Source of the DNA: Chryseobacterium sp. CH21
GTDB lineage: Bacteria > Bacteroidota > Bacteroidia > Flavobacteriales > Weeksellaceae
Reading direction: 5' to 3'
Length of the DNA stretch: 64,000 bases
Assembly: GCF_004119445.1 (NCBI RefSeq)
Contig: NZ_QICI01000095.1
Location: 17,425-81,424, forward strand
Under the pieces are notes generated by a model, which saw only the letters and a program-made list of their open reading frames with translations, searched no databases and was not told where the DNA came from. The position numbers and the translations under genes were made by a program. This document shows, in pieces, positions 7,386-15,655 of this stretch. Positions within the stretch are counted from its first letter, which is position 1. The number at the start of each line of letters is the position of its first letter.

Positions 7386-8459
7386 ATGTCAGAAGATAAC
7401 GAAGATTTTTTAGATGAAGAATTATTAGATTCCAACAGTATTGAAAACATCGATATTGACGAGGAAAATAAAGGATTATATGAACATCTTAATATCACTG
7501 TAGACAACAAACAGGAACCATTAAGAATTGATAAGTTCCTTTTGATATACAGGCAGAATTCTTCAAGAAATAAGATTTCACAAACCTGCAGAGCCGGAAA
7601 CGTTATTGTGAACGGAACTGCGGTGAAACAGAATTATCGTGTAAAACCGGGAGATCAGATTTCTGTATTGCTTACCCATCCTCCAAGAGAGAACGTCATT
7701 ATTCCTCAGGATATTCCTGTAAACATCATTTATGAAGATGATGATCTTGTAGTCGTAGATAAAGAAGCAGGAATGGTAGTGCACCCTGGATTTGGAAACT
7801 GGGACGGAACATTGGTGAATGCACTGGCTTTCCATTTTGAAAAGAATGGCGAAAAATCTGATCTTGACAGAGTAGGACTTGTTCACAGGATTGATAAAGA
7901 TACATCAGGACTGCTGGTAATCGCTAAGAATGAATATGCATTGAGCTTCCTTGCAAAACAATTCTTTAACCGTACTACAAAAAGGCTGTATTGGGCTTTT
8001 GTATGGGGAAATATGCAGGATGATGAGGGTACTATAAGAGGTCATATCGGAAGACATCCTAAAAACAGAATGCAGATGTCCGTTTATGAAGACGGAAGCC
8101 AGGGGAAACACGCTGTGACGCATTATAAAGTTCTTGAGAGATTCAAGTACATGACCTGGGTAGAATGTAAACTTGAGACCGGAAGAACGCATCAGATCAG
8201 GGCGCATTTCAGACACATTGGACATACTTTGTTTAATGATGAAAGATATGAAGGTCATACACCTTTAAGAGGCGTAAATCTTCCGAAATACAAACAATTT
8301 ATAAAAAATGTTTTCGAGATTTTGCCAAGACACGCACTTCATGCTCATACCCTCGGATTTATACACCCGACGACTAAAAAGGAATTATATTTTGAGAGCC
8401 CAATGCCCAAAGATATGGCGGATGCTGTAAAAAAATGGAGAAATTATTTAGAAAACTAA
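7386..8459 (+). CDS. rluD: RluA/RluD family 23S rRNA pseudouridine synthase
   Basis: 357 aa. An acidic leader of about 35 residues precedes an S4 RNA-binding domain (residues about 45-110, with RIDKFLLIYRQNSSRNKISQ). The RluA catalytic domain follows, with the motif GLVHRIDKDTSGLLVIAK carrying the catalytic Asp, and GRTHQIRAHFRHIGH later. It isomerises specific uridines in 23S rRNA (RluD targets helix 69), but which position cannot be read from the sequence. It is found next to the PASTA gene in many Bacteroidota. Confidence 0.92.
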   Translation: MSEDNEDFLDEELLDSNSIENIDIDEENKGLYEHLNITVDNKQEPLRIDKFLLIYRQNSSRNKISQTCRAGNVIVNGTAVKQNYRVKPGDQISVLLTHPPRENVIIPQDIPVNIIYEDDDLVVVDKEAGMVVHPGFGNWDGTLVNALAFHFEKNGEKSDLDRVGLVHRIDKDTSGLLVIAKNEYALSFLAKQFFNRTTKRLYWAFVWGNMQDDEGTIRGHIGRHPKNRMQMSVYEDGSQGKHAVTHYKVLERFKYMTWVECKLETGRTHQIRAHFRHIGHTLFNDERYEGHTPLRGVNLPKYKQFIKNVFEILPRHALHAHTLGFIHPTTKKELYFESPMPKDMADAVKKWRNYLEN

Positions 8460-8479
8460 AAATATATTGAGAATTTTTT

Positions 8480-8487
8480 TATATTTG
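8480..8487 (+). promoter_or_regulatory. -7 box of the PorP/SprF gene
   Basis: TATATTTG lies 23 bp before the ATG at 8511. An upstream TTG (8493) would be only 5 bp from the box, so the ATG is favoured. Confidence 0.6.
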
Positions 8488-8510
8488 TTGAATTGAAATC
8501 AAGATTTGTT

Positions 8511-9461
8511 ATGAGAAAACTATATGCTATCGTATGTTTAGCTCTTTTGTCAAATGCATACAAAGCACAAGAATCACTACCATACTATCAGCAATATCTT
8601 TTGGATGGTGAGTTCCTGTTCAACCCAGCTCAATACGGAAAAACAGATTACGTACAGCTCAACGCCAATTATCAACAACAATTTTCAAAGTTCAACAATT
8701 CTCCGAATGTACAGTCAATCGGGATTAACGCGAATATCTTTGATAGAGTAGGTGCTGGTATTTCCGTGTTTAGAGATAGCAACGGGCCTATTTCTGCAGG
8801 GGGAATTACAGCTGGTGCTTCATATTTTATTCCTCTAAGTAGTGAAGGAGACAGAAAAGACCAGTTCTCTTTCGGTACTAGTGTTAACTTCTATAACATG
8901 AACTTTGATTATTCTAAAATTAATACTGAAGAAGGAGGTGACCCGTTATTAAGAGGTGAGGAAAGTAACATCTTCATGGTGTATGCCAATTTCGGTTTGG
9001 CTGCTACCTACAGAGGTCTATTCGGGGGTGTTTCCGTGAATGATATCGCATTAAGTAATGATGCCTCTATCGTAAACAACTACGAGCCTTCTCCAATTAA
9101 ATTCTTCTTAAACTTAGGATATAACTGGAACATTGCTGACAATATTACTATTGCACCATCAGCATTGATTAACCTTAATACAAACTCAACGAGAATGATC
9201 GACTGGAACTTAATGGCGACTTTCTCTAATGATATCAACGCATTCTCTTTCGGGGTAAGCTACAGAACGGTTCAGAACAGATTTGATAACCAAAACCTGA
9301 GCATCTCTCCAATTGTAAAAGTAAGATTCAACAAATTCATGATCGGAGCTACTTATAACCTTGGAATATCTGATATCCAGAGCTATGGTGGAAACAGCTT
9401 CATGATTGGTCTGGGGTATAACTTTGACAACTTCATTAATGCTAGAGGATTTAGATACTAA
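8511..9461 (+). CDS. PorP/SprF family type IX secretion system membrane protein
   Basis: About 316 aa from ATG 8511 (MRKLYAIVCLALLSNAYKAQ, a clear signal peptide). The mature part starts with the family's QYLLDGEFLFNPAQYGKTDY segment and continues as an outer-membrane beta barrel, ending in aromatic FINARGFRY. PorP/SprF proteins help SprA/PorV-type translocons anchor or secrete particular adhesins such as SprB. No other type IX core gene lies nearby, so this is an orphan paralogue whose partner is unknown. It has its own promoter and terminator. Confidence 0.9.
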   Translation: MRKLYAIVCLALLSNAYKAQESLPYYQQYLLDGEFLFNPAQYGKTDYVQLNANYQQQFSKFNNSPNVQSIGINANIFDRVGAGISVFRDSNGPISAGGITAGASYFIPLSSEGDRKDQFSFGTSVNFYNMNFDYSKINTEEGGDPLLRGEESNIFMVYANFGLAATYRGLFGGVSVNDIALSNDASIVNNYEPSPIKFFLNLGYNWNIADNITIAPSALINLNTNSTRMIDWNLMATFSNDINAFSFGVSYRTVQNRFDNQNLSISPIVKVRFNKFMIGATYNLGISDIQSYGGNSFMIGLGYNFDNFINARGFRY

Positions 9462-9484
9462 TTAATTTAATTTAAATAAATTTG

Positions 9485-9512
9485 AGCTCTGAAATTTTTC
9501 AGAGCTTTTTTT
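9485..9512 (+). terminator. Terminator between PorP/SprF and hemW
   Basis: The stem AGCTCTGAAA (9485-9494) pairs with TTTCAGAGCT (9497-9506) and is followed by T7. The T run ends directly at the hemW ATG, so hemW must be expressed by read-through or from a promoter inside the preceding gene. Confidence 0.8.
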
Positions 9513-10637
9513 ATGATATATATTCACATTCCGTTCTGTAAACAAAAATGCAGTTATTGTAACTTTCATTTTTCAACATCCCTGAATTTCAAGGATGAAA
9601 TGCTCCGTGCTATGAAAGCTGAAATACAGCTGAGAAAAGATGAATTGCAGAACAAAAACCTGAAATCGCTGTATTTTGGAGGCGGAACACCCTCTATTCT
9701 TTCTGTAGATGAAATCAGTTCCGTGATAGATGAAGTATTAAAATATTTCAGTTTTGAAAAAGATATAGAAGTCACTCTGGAAGCTAATCCGGATGATCTG
9801 GATAAAAGTTTCCTAAAACAACTGGCTGGAACTCCGGTAAACAGATTATCTATTGGTACTCAAAGTTTTTTTGAAGAAGATTTAAAACTCATGAACAGGG
9901 CTCACAGTGCTTCCGAAGCAGAAAGTTCTATCAAACGTGCTCAGGATTTTGGTTTTGAAAACCTGAGTATTGATCTGATTTACGGTTCACCCACTTCCAA
10001 TCTTGAGATCTGGAAAGAAAACCTGAATAAAACCATCGCTCTGGAAGTTCCACATATTTCATCTTATGCATTGACGGTAGAGCCCAAAACAGCTTTGGAA
10101 AACTGGATATCAAAAGGAAAAGTAAAAAGTCCCAAAGAAGAAGAACAAAACAAAGAATTCTATTACTTGTCTGATTTTTTAAAAGACAATGGTTTTGAGC
10201 ATTATGAAGTCTCCAATTTTGCAAAACCCGGTTTCTACTCACGACACAATTCTGCTTACTGGAAATACAATGAATATCTTGGTATAGGCCCTTCAGCACA
10301 TTCTTATAACGGATTTGATGTCAGAAGCTGGAATGTAGCCAATAATCAGCAATACATTAAAAAACTGAATGATAAACTTTTGGCTAAGGAAGAGGAAATC
10401 CTTTCCAAAGAAGATCAGTTTAATGAGATGATTATGATTGGTTTGCGTACCATCTGGGGGGTAGATCTGGAAAGCTTAAATAATAAATTTTCAGAGAGGA
10501 TGTTAGAGCATTTTCAAAGAGAAATAAAATCCAAAATTGAAGAAGGTATTTTAACTATTGAGAATGATCATTTAAAAATCCCTGAAAAACATTGGTTTAT
10601 GGCAGATGGAATTGCTTCAGATTTGTTTATTGTATAA
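9513..10637 (+). CDS. hemW: HemW-like radical SAM protein
   Basis: 374 aa. The radical SAM motif is at the very N-terminus (IPFCKQKCSYCNFHF, CxxxCxxC with the extra Cys typical of HemW/HemN). It is followed by YFGGGTPS, EANPDDLD and LSIGTQSFFEEDL. The C-terminal HemN domain holds the GIGPSAHSY motif. HemW proteins bind heme and act as heme chaperones rather than coproporphyrinogen oxidases; older annotations use the oxidase name. The length is normal. The terminator T-run abuts its start codon. Confidence 0.94.
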   Translation: MIYIHIPFCKQKCSYCNFHFSTSLNFKDEMLRAMKAEIQLRKDELQNKNLKSLYFGGGTPSILSVDEISSVIDEVLKYFSFEKDIEVTLEANPDDLDKSFLKQLAGTPVNRLSIGTQSFFEEDLKLMNRAHSASEAESSIKRAQDFGFENLSIDLIYGSPTSNLEIWKENLNKTIALEVPHISSYALTVEPKTALENWISKGKVKSPKEEEQNKEFYYLSDFLKDNGFEHYEVSNFAKPGFYSRHNSAYWKYNEYLGIGPSAHSYNGFDVRSWNVANNQQYIKKLNDKLLAKEEEILSKEDQFNEMIMIGLRTIWGVDLESLNNKFSERMLEHFQREIKSKIEEGILTIENDHLKIPEKHWFMADGIASDLFIV

Positions 10638-10671
10638 TGTCTGTATGTATACAGTATGCCATAAAATTCAC

Positions 10672-10679
10672 TATTTTTG
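10672..10679 (+). promoter_or_regulatory. -7 box of murI
   Basis: TATTTTTG overlaps an in-frame TTG at 10677, which therefore cannot be the translation start. The next in-frame TTG at 10698 lies 18 bp downstream. Confidence 0.6.
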
Positions 10680-10697
10680 TATAAAATTTCAACTCAT

Positions 10698-11528
10698 TTG
10701 AAAACTAAAAAACAAGATTATTCACATCTTTCACCAAGCCAGCCTATCGGAATTTTCGACAGCGGGGTAGGAGGTCTTACCGTTGCCAAAGAAATCAAAA
10801 GACTTCTTCCTAACGAAGATCTGATCTATTTTGGAGATACAAAGCACCTTCCTTACGGGGAAAAGTCTAAAGATGCTATTATTGAATATTCTACAAAGAT
10901 TACTAATTTTCTGCTGGAGCAGAACTGCAAAGCGATTGTAATTGCCTGTAATACGGCAACCGCTAACGCATTGAATGAAGTGATGAAGTCCGTTGCAGGA
11001 AAAGTTCCGGTCATAGACGTTATTAATCCTGTTGCTGAAAAAGTATCTTATGAAATCCACAATAATGTAGGAGTAATTGCTACCAAAGCCACTGTAAATT
11101 CGGGGTTGTATAAGAAGAGCATTAGAAAGCATAATAAATGGATCAAAGTGGATGAACTGGCTACACCACTATTGGTTCCTGCCATTGAAGAAGGGTTTAA
11201 AAATCATCCGATCACGCACGCTATTATTTATAATTATTTAAGCAATAACAAGTTAAAAAATATTGAAACGTTGATTTTGGGCTGTACCCATTATCCTCTT
11301 TTAATAGATGAAATCAAACAGTATTACGGAAACAGAGTTCGTGTGATAGACTCTCCGAACATTGTAGCCAATCATCTTAAGATTATTCTGGATAAGTATA
11401 ATCTCTTGAATGATCATAATTCAAAACCGAATTATCATTTCTATCTTTCGGATATTACCAAGAACTTTGAGAAAATCTCTAAGAAATTCTTTGGAAAAAC
11501 AATTGATTTAGAATTGAAAGTATTATAG
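10698..11528 (+). CDS. murI: Glutamate racemase
   Basis: About 276 aa, converting L- to D-glutamate for peptidoglycan. The conserved motifs are present: PIGIFDSGVGGLTVAKEI with the first catalytic-side residues, YFGDTKHLPYGEKS, IACNTATANAL with the catalytic Cys, and LILGCTHYPLL with the second Cys. There is no ATG before the conserved domain. The only plausible start is TTG at 10698 (MKTKKQDYSHL), because the TTG at 10677 lies inside the -7 box. It ends at a strong terminator. Confidence 0.95.
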   Translation: MKTKKQDYSHLSPSQPIGIFDSGVGGLTVAKEIKRLLPNEDLIYFGDTKHLPYGEKSKDAIIEYSTKITNFLLEQNCKAIVIACNTATANALNEVMKSVAGKVPVIDVINPVAEKVSYEIHNNVGVIATKATVNSGLYKKSIRKHNKWIKVDELATPLLVPAIEEGFKNHPITHAIIYNYLSNNKLKNIETLILGCTHYPLLIDEIKQYYGNRVRVIDSPNIVANHLKIILDKYNLLNDHNSKPNYHFYLSDITKNFEKISKKFFGKTIDLELKVL

Positions 11529-11530
11529 AT

Positions 11531-11560
11531 AAAAAGTCTGCTCTAAATAGCAGACTTTTT
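11531..11560 (+). terminator. Terminator of murI
   Basis: The stem AAAAAGTCTGCT (11531-11542) has a perfect complement at 11549-11560 and ends in a T run. It lies 3 bp after the stop codon and may also work for the converging nitroreductase gene. Confidence 0.88.
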
Positions 11561-11605
11561 TATTTGTGTTCTTTGTGAAATAATTTGTGAAATTCGTGTT
11601 TGAAA

Positions 11606-12205
11606 TTACGCTTCCACAATTACTTTTTCAGCATTCAGCCTTTTCTTTGGATTAAACTTTGGCTGGTTGGTATCAGCTTCATCTCTTTCCCCGATGGCTA
11701 CAGCAAATAGCGTCTCGTAATTTTCATTTTTCAGAATATCGTCATACTGATCCGGCTCAATGCCTTCCATTGGTGTAGAATCTATTCCCATCGCTGCACA
11801 TGCAGATAAAAGCACTCCTAAAGATAAATAAACCTGATGCCCAAGCCATGATTTGATAGCCTCTTCTCCCTTAGGTTTTACCATAGTCCGGTAATAATTA
11901 ACAGAACCCTCCGGAAGGTTTTCTTCAATTTGCTTTTCAAAGTTTTCTACGTTTTTGATCACCTGAAAGACAATGATATGGCTGCTATCCAACACTTTTT
12001 CTTTATTAAAATAAGACTTGTCACCCAATTGCTTTTTCAGTTCCGGATCATTTACAAAAACAAAGTTCCATGGCTGGCTGTTAATGGATGAAGGGCTTAA
12101 ATTTAAAATCTCCTGAAGCGTTGTAATTTGTTCTTCACTGATTTTTACCTGCGGGTTATACTTTTTTACAGTATACCTGTTTTTCATTTTGTCTAAGAAG
12201 TTCAT
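11606..12205 (-). CDS. Nitroreductase family NAD(P)H-dependent oxidoreductase
   Basis: A 199-aa FMN-dependent enzyme of the nitroreductase fold. FMN-binding landmarks are RYTVKKYNP at the start, the SPSSINSQPWNFVFV segment and the C-terminal AIGERDEADTNQPKFNPKKRL. Substrates in this family include nitroaromatics, quinones and dihydropteridine; none can be assigned here. It is transcribed divergently from an HxlR regulator with a matched operator pair in between, which suggests induction by an electrophile or redox-active compound. Confidence 0.92.
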   Translation of the reverse strand: MNFLDKMKNRYTVKKYNPQVKISEEQITTLQEILNLSPSSINSQPWNFVFVNDPELKKQLGDKSYFNKEKVLDSSHIIVFQVIKNVENFEKQIEENLPEGSVNYYRTMVKPKGEEAIKSWLGHQVYLSLGVLLSACAAMGIDSTPMEGIEPDQYDDILKNENYETLFAVAIGERDEADTNQPKFNPKKRLNAEKVIVEA

Positions 12206-12208
12206 AAT

Positions 12209-12288
12209 TTTATACTATCATTTTTATAGTTACAAAATTAATTTAAGTTTCTTAACTTTGCAATAACGGTAAAAAATGATAGTATAAA
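12209..12288. promoter_or_regulatory. Divergent promoters with paired HxlR-type operators
   Basis: A perfect 17-bp inverted repeat, TTTATACTATCATTTTT at 12209-12225 and its complement at 12272-12288, brackets both promoters. The left arm lies in a smaller dyad ACTAT-N7-ATAGT (12214-12230), the usual HxlR-type half-site form. The -7 boxes lie between the arms: TAACTTTG at 12253-12260 for hxlR and, on the minus strand, TAATTTTG at 12233-12240 with a TTG at 12261-12263 for the nitroreductase. Each arm lies just downstream of one -7 box, a position suited to repression of both genes. Confidence 0.75.
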
Positions 12289-12290
12289 AA

Positions 12291-12626
12291 ATGTATACCA
12301 TAGATAATAAATCCTATCCCTGCTGTACCAGTGTCACTATGAAATTTATAGGTGGGAAATGGAAAGCAGTAATTTTACACCATCTTATTGGCGGTGCAAA
12401 GCGATATAATGAGATAAGAAAATCAATTCCTACCATTACGGAAAGAACATTGAGTTTACAGCTAAAACAATTGGAAGAAGACGGAATTGTAGAAAGAAAA
12501 GTTTTTACAGAAAAACCTCCTTTAGTGGTAGAATATGAATTAACAGACTTTGGAAAAACGCTATTGCCTGTTCTGGAAGCGATAACAAAATGGGGTGAAG
12601 CCGCTCCGGTTATCTCAAAAAAATAA
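12291..12626 (+). CDS. HxlR family winged-helix transcriptional regulator
   Basis: 111 aa, the usual HxlR size. The N-terminus has the CCTSVTMKFIGGKWKAVIL signature with paired Cys (residues 9-10), as in thiol-sensing HxlR/HypR members. The winged helix runs through RYNEIRKSIPTITERTLSLQLKQLEEDGIV, and a C-terminal helix mediates dimerisation. The two operator arms in front of it and the divergent nitroreductase make autoregulation and control of the neighbour likely. Sensing by the Cys pair is inference. Confidence 0.94.
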   Translation: MYTIDNKSYPCCTSVTMKFIGGKWKAVILHHLIGGAKRYNEIRKSIPTITERTLSLQLKQLEEDGIVERKVFTEKPPLVVEYELTDFGKTLLPVLEAITKWGEAAPVISKK

Positions 12627-12648
12627 TCAGGAATTAAAGTTCCTGATT
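12625..12648. terminator. Bidirectional hairpin at convergent gene ends
   Basis: AATCAGGAA (12625-12633) pairs with TTCCTGATT (12640-12648). It overlaps the hxlR stop codon and the last codons and stop of rsmD, so one hairpin serves both converging genes. Confidence 0.65.
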
Positions 12649-13206
12649 ATCTTCTTTATTCGGTTCAAAAAAACTAAAACTTACGTTTCCGTATTTTCGG
12701 GTATCTATTAAGTTGGGATGGTCAAACTTCATGCGGCTTTGGTGCTCTACAATAAGAACTCCGTTTTCTTTCAGGTATTTATTGTTTAAAACCAAAGAGA
12801 TCAGTTCGTGGTATTTTTTCTCTTCCATTTCAAAAGGTGCATCAGAGAAAACAATCTCAAAAGATTTTTTATTTCTGAATTTTTTAAGCCAGTCGAATAC
12901 ATCACCTCTCTGCATATTGATCTGAAGTGCCATGTCAAGTTCAGCTGCTGTAGAGTTGATAAATGCGGTATGTTTTGGGTTCATCTCCACAGAAGTAATA
13001 TTCTGGCATCCTCTGGAAGCAAATTCAAGGGTAATAGAGCCAATTCCGGCAAAAAGATCAAGCACGGAGATGGACTGCATGTCATATTTATTTTCCAGAA
13101 TGCTGAATAAAGCCTCCTTCGCAAAATCGGTGGTAGGTCTTACATCAAAGTTTTTAGGAGCGGCAATTTTTTTGGCTTTCCATTTGCCTGATATGATTCT
13201 GAACAT
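12634..13206 (-). CDS. rsmD: 16S rRNA (guanine(966)-N(2))-methyltransferase RsmD
   Basis: A 190-aa SAM-dependent methyltransferase. RIISGKWKAKKIAAP at the start, RPTTDFAKEALFSIL, the SAM-binding VLDLFAGIGSITLEFASRG and the catalytic DAPFE (the family's DPPY-type motif) are all present. It methylates G966 of 16S rRNA. It lies downstream of DUF3822, a usual neighbour in Bacteroidota. The catalytic motif reads DAPF instead of DPPY, as is common in this phylum. Confidence 0.93.
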   Translation of the reverse strand: MFRIISGKWKAKKIAAPKNFDVRPTTDFAKEALFSILENKYDMQSISVLDLFAGIGSITLEFASRGCQNITSVEMNPKHTAFINSTAAELDMALQINMQRGDVFDWLKKFRNKKSFEIVFSDAPFEMEEKKYHELISLVLNNKYLKENGVLIVEHQSRMKFDHPNLIDTRKYGNVSFSFFEPNKEDNQEL

Positions 13207-13220
13207 ATTTTTTGTTAGGG

Positions 13221-13297
13221 TTTAGGTGGTAGATTATAGGTAGCAGGTGACTGTTTCTAGGAACTAATCTCTAATTTCTGCGGCCTGAAACCTAGTT
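13221..13297. repeat. Heptanucleotide repeat between DUF3822 and rsmD
   Basis: The spacer reads in a 7-nt register: TTTAGGT at 13221, TATAGGT at 13235, AGCAGGT at 13242, then after an inversion ACTAATC at 13263 followed by TCTAATT, and CCTAGTT at 13291. The first half is G-rich (xxTAGGT) and the second its approximate complement (CTAATC), so a fold-back is possible. The last unit runs into the stop of the DUF3822 gene. Confidence 0.5.
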
Positions 13298-14008
13298 AAG
13301 TATAAAATTCTTGTTTGGAATATTGTCAAAAACAATTTTTAAGTTTTTAACAAATTTCTGAAGTTCGGAGATGAATGTTTCATTTTCCGTAGTTTCTCCA
13401 TAAGCATAAAAAGTAGTTTCATTGATTCCGAAACCTATTTTGCTCAATGTAAACATGATGAAATAAAGAAAATCTACTTCAGAATTGACATCCAGATTAT
13501 TATAAAGAATGATTTTTTTATTGTCAATCGCAAAAAACTCACACTGGTTATGATACAAATTGATGTGAATTTCTTTAGTGGTTTTATTATTGATCGAACT
13601 TAAAAACTTTTCTCCTGAAAAATTAAAATGAACCGGAATTGCCAGCTCTTTTATTTTCTTGTAATAGTTTTTAGGAAAAGTATAATAAAACTGAATATTG
13701 AATTTTTTATTAATAGAAAGCATAAGCTCTTCACGTTCTCTGTCGGCGGGAGCGTTGAAGGCGATCAGATCAAATCCTGTCTCATGCTCAGAAAAACCTT
13801 CCGGCATCAGGGTAAAATGATTAAATGCGGAAATCACCTGGATCTCTTCATAGCGCTGCTTAATAAGAACTTCATCCAGCTGCTGCTCAATAAGATTGGC
13901 TGGCGTCTCTTCAGTCACGAAATAAGACTTTTCCTCCAGAATGTTTTTGTTCTTAACAATCTGATAGATTAATCCGTCTTTGGTAAAAAGTAAATTAAGT
14001 ACGTTCAT
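13292..14008 (-). CDS. DUF3822 family protein
   Basis: A 238-aa cytoplasmic protein of the Bacteroidota-specific DUF3822 family, which has an actin/ASKHA-like look but no assigned function. It starts MNVLNLLFTKDGLIYQIVK and has the family's ISAFNHFTLMPEGF segment and a C-terminal YGETTENETFISELQKF region. It is co-directional with rsmD, as is usual for this family, suggesting a link to ribosome or RNA modification or to CoA metabolism; that link is inference. Confidence 0.85.
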   Translation of the reverse strand: MNVLNLLFTKDGLIYQIVKNKNILEEKSYFVTEETPANLIEQQLDEVLIKQRYEEIQVISAFNHFTLMPEGFSEHETGFDLIAFNAPADREREELMLSINKKFNIQFYYTFPKNYYKKIKELAIPVHFNFSGEKFLSSINNKTTKEIHINLYHNQCEFFAIDNKKIILYNNLDVNSEVDFLYFIMFTLSKIGFGINETTFYAYGETTENETFISELQKFVKNLKIVFDNIPNKNFILN

Positions 14009-14026
14009 ATTTCAATTCCTGCAAAT

Positions 14027-14521
14027 TTAGTGAAATTCTACCATTACCGCACCCGATTGATGGTGAAGTATTTCCTTATTATAAAAATCAATATTGACCT
14101 GGCTTTCCAAAACGTCCCGAACCATCCTCTGCAAAGTCCCGTCACCAATGCCGTGAACAATTTCCAGTCTCTTTAGGTTGTTTTTTCTGCAAAATTCAAT
14201 CACTTCAATTAATTTTTCCTTTTGAATAAACAATCTTTCAAAGCTGTCATAGTCATTAGGATTCTTTACCAAATTATGAAAATGCAAGTCTAAAACCAAA
14301 TGATTTTTCTGATGCTTCTTAGAAATGATTTTTTTAGGTTCTGGTTTTCTTACCACTCGGATATTTTCATAAAGATCAGCATCTTTAGGAACCAGTTTTT
14401 CTTTTGGATATTGATGGGTGAAGCCATATTCATCTTTAAAAACGACAATATTTCCCTTCACGGAAGTAATTACTCCGCTTAAATCTTCATCTACTACCGA
14501 AACCTTATCACCGATCTTCAT
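14027..14521 (-). CDS. Smr domain protein with N-terminal SH3/KOW-like domain
   Basis: 164 aa. Residues 1-65 form a small beta domain (KIGDKVSVVDEDLSGVIT..., GFTHQYPKEKLVP), like the KOW-type module before Smr domains in Bacteroidota. A basic linker with KKIISKKHQKNH follows. Residues about 80-164 form an Smr domain with VLDLHFHNL and IVHGIGDGTLQRMV, the HGxGxGxLR-type motif. Smr domains of MutS2 and related proteins cut DNA or RNA at branches or stalled ribosomes. It lies 18 bp upstream of the DUF3822 gene. Confidence 0.9.
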   Translation of the reverse strand: MKIGDKVSVVDEDLSGVITSVKGNIVVFKDEYGFTHQYPKEKLVPKDADLYENIRVVRKPEPKKIISKKHQKNHLVLDLHFHNLVKNPNDYDSFERLFIQKEKLIEVIEFCRKNNLKRLEIVHGIGDGTLQRMVRDVLESQVNIDFYNKEILHHQSGAVMVEFH

Positions 14522-14585
14522 ATTTTTTTAAGAATTGTCTGAACCCATTATTGGTGCAAAGGTAAAAAGTAAAAGGTATAGAAAA

Positions 14586-14659
14586 CAAACTCTCTTATTC
14601 TCAAACGTTCACACTCTCCAATCCTAAAACTTTCCAACCCTCTCACTCATCAAACCCTC
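14586..14659. repeat. Pyrimidine/A-rich degenerate repeat with a single G
   Basis: This 74-bp tract has one G on the plus strand and consists of variants of CTC and AAAC words (TCAAACG at 14600, TCAAACC at 14650). It reaches into the 3' end of the phosphodiesterase gene, whose stop codon (14650-14652) lies inside it. Confidence 0.5.
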
Positions 14660-15147
14660 GGTCCCAGTTCAATCACTTCCAGATCTTTGATTTCCTCACC
14701 ATCTACCACAAAGCGCATCATGGTTCTCACTTTATGCCACCCCTGTTTGCCGCAAGCACCAGGATTCAGATGAAGAAGGCTGTTTTTCTCATCATACATC
14801 GCTTTCAAAATATGAGAATGCCCTGAAATAAACAATTTCGGAGCTTTCTTTGAGATTTCTTTCTTCGTGAGTGGAGTATATTTTCCGGGATACCCTCCGA
14901 TGTGGATCATCAAGACTTCCAGCTTTTCACAGAAGAAACGGTTTACTTCCGGAAATTCGGATTGAATTTTAGCATTATCAATGTTTCCGTAAACGCCTTT
15001 TAAAGGTTTTATTTTTTCCAGCTGTTCAATCACATCCAGACTTCCGAAATCTCCACAATGCCACACTTCATCGGCCTGAGAAGCATATTCCAGAATTCTG
15101 TCATCAATATAAGAGTGAGAGTCGGAAAGAAGAAGAACTTTGGTCAT
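14650..15147 (-). CDS. YfcE/MJ0936 family metallophosphodiesterase
   Basis: A 165-aa calcineurin-like phosphoesterase of the YfcE/MJ0936 type. All metal motifs are visible: LLLSDSHSYIDD (DxH), WHCGDFGS (GD), GVYGNIDN (GNxD), MIHIG and SGHSHILKA (GHxH). The family hydrolyses phosphodiester model substrates; the natural one is unknown. The stop lies inside a C/T/A-rich repeat. It overlaps the upstream hypothetical gene by one base, so the two are co-translated. Confidence 0.92.
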   Translation of the reverse strand: MTKVLLLSDSHSYIDDRILEYASQADEVWHCGDFGSLDVIEQLEKIKPLKGVYGNIDNAKIQSEFPEVNRFFCEKLEVLMIHIGGYPGKYTPLTKKEISKKAPKLFISGHSHILKAMYDEKNSLLHLNPGACGKQGWHKVRTMMRFVVDGEEIKDLEVIELGPRV

Positions 15148-15596
15148 TATCTAAGGGTTCTTTCAGTAATATTTTCGTGGTATTTATCTTTGAATACCGC
15201 TACACGCTCAGGATTTAGCTCGCCATCATGATTGAGTACTCTTTCTTTCAGTAACCATTTTACCAGCTTTTCCATTCCTTTTTTTGAATTCATGAAATTG
15301 GAGATTTTACCAAGATCAGTAGATTCTACTCTTGTTTTTTCTGTGAGAAAATTAAGTATGAAGTAATCATCACTTACATATCTTGGTGTTTCATTATCCA
15401 TATATCGGTAAAGAAGGATCTCTTGATCATCTTTCATCGAGAAAAATGAATACTGTGCTACGTTGATTTTTTCAGCTTTCAGGATCTGTTTTCCATCCAC
15501 CAACACTTTATCGTCTTTGATGGTTACATCCTGAGAGAAATATAAATTACAGCTTATCATCAGTAAGAAGAAAGCCAATAATCTGTTTATTGTCAT
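15147..15596 (-). CDS. Secreted hypothetical protein
   Basis: 149 aa with a signal peptide (MTINRLLAFFLLMISCNLYFSQ); the Cys in MISCNLYFSQ could also be a lipobox. The mature part is small, with DGKQILKAEKINVAQYSFF and a charged C-terminus. I recognise no family. It is first in a two-gene unit with the phosphodiesterase. Confidence 0.7.
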   Translation of the reverse strand: MTINRLLAFFLLMISCNLYFSQDVTIKDDKVLVDGKQILKAEKINVAQYSFFSMKDDQEILLYRYMDNETPRYVSDDYFILNFLTEKTRVESTDLGKISNFMNSKKGMEKLVKWLLKERVLNHDGELNPERVAVFKDKYHENITERTLR

Positions 15597-15655
15597 TATT
15601 ACTATTTTTTTAAGATTGCAAATATAAAGAAGCTTTCCTCAATTCATACGAGGAC

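Noticed and set aside
10640..10670. Small palindrome CTGTATGTATACAG after hemW as a terminator
   Set aside because: The stem is only five bases and no T run follows.
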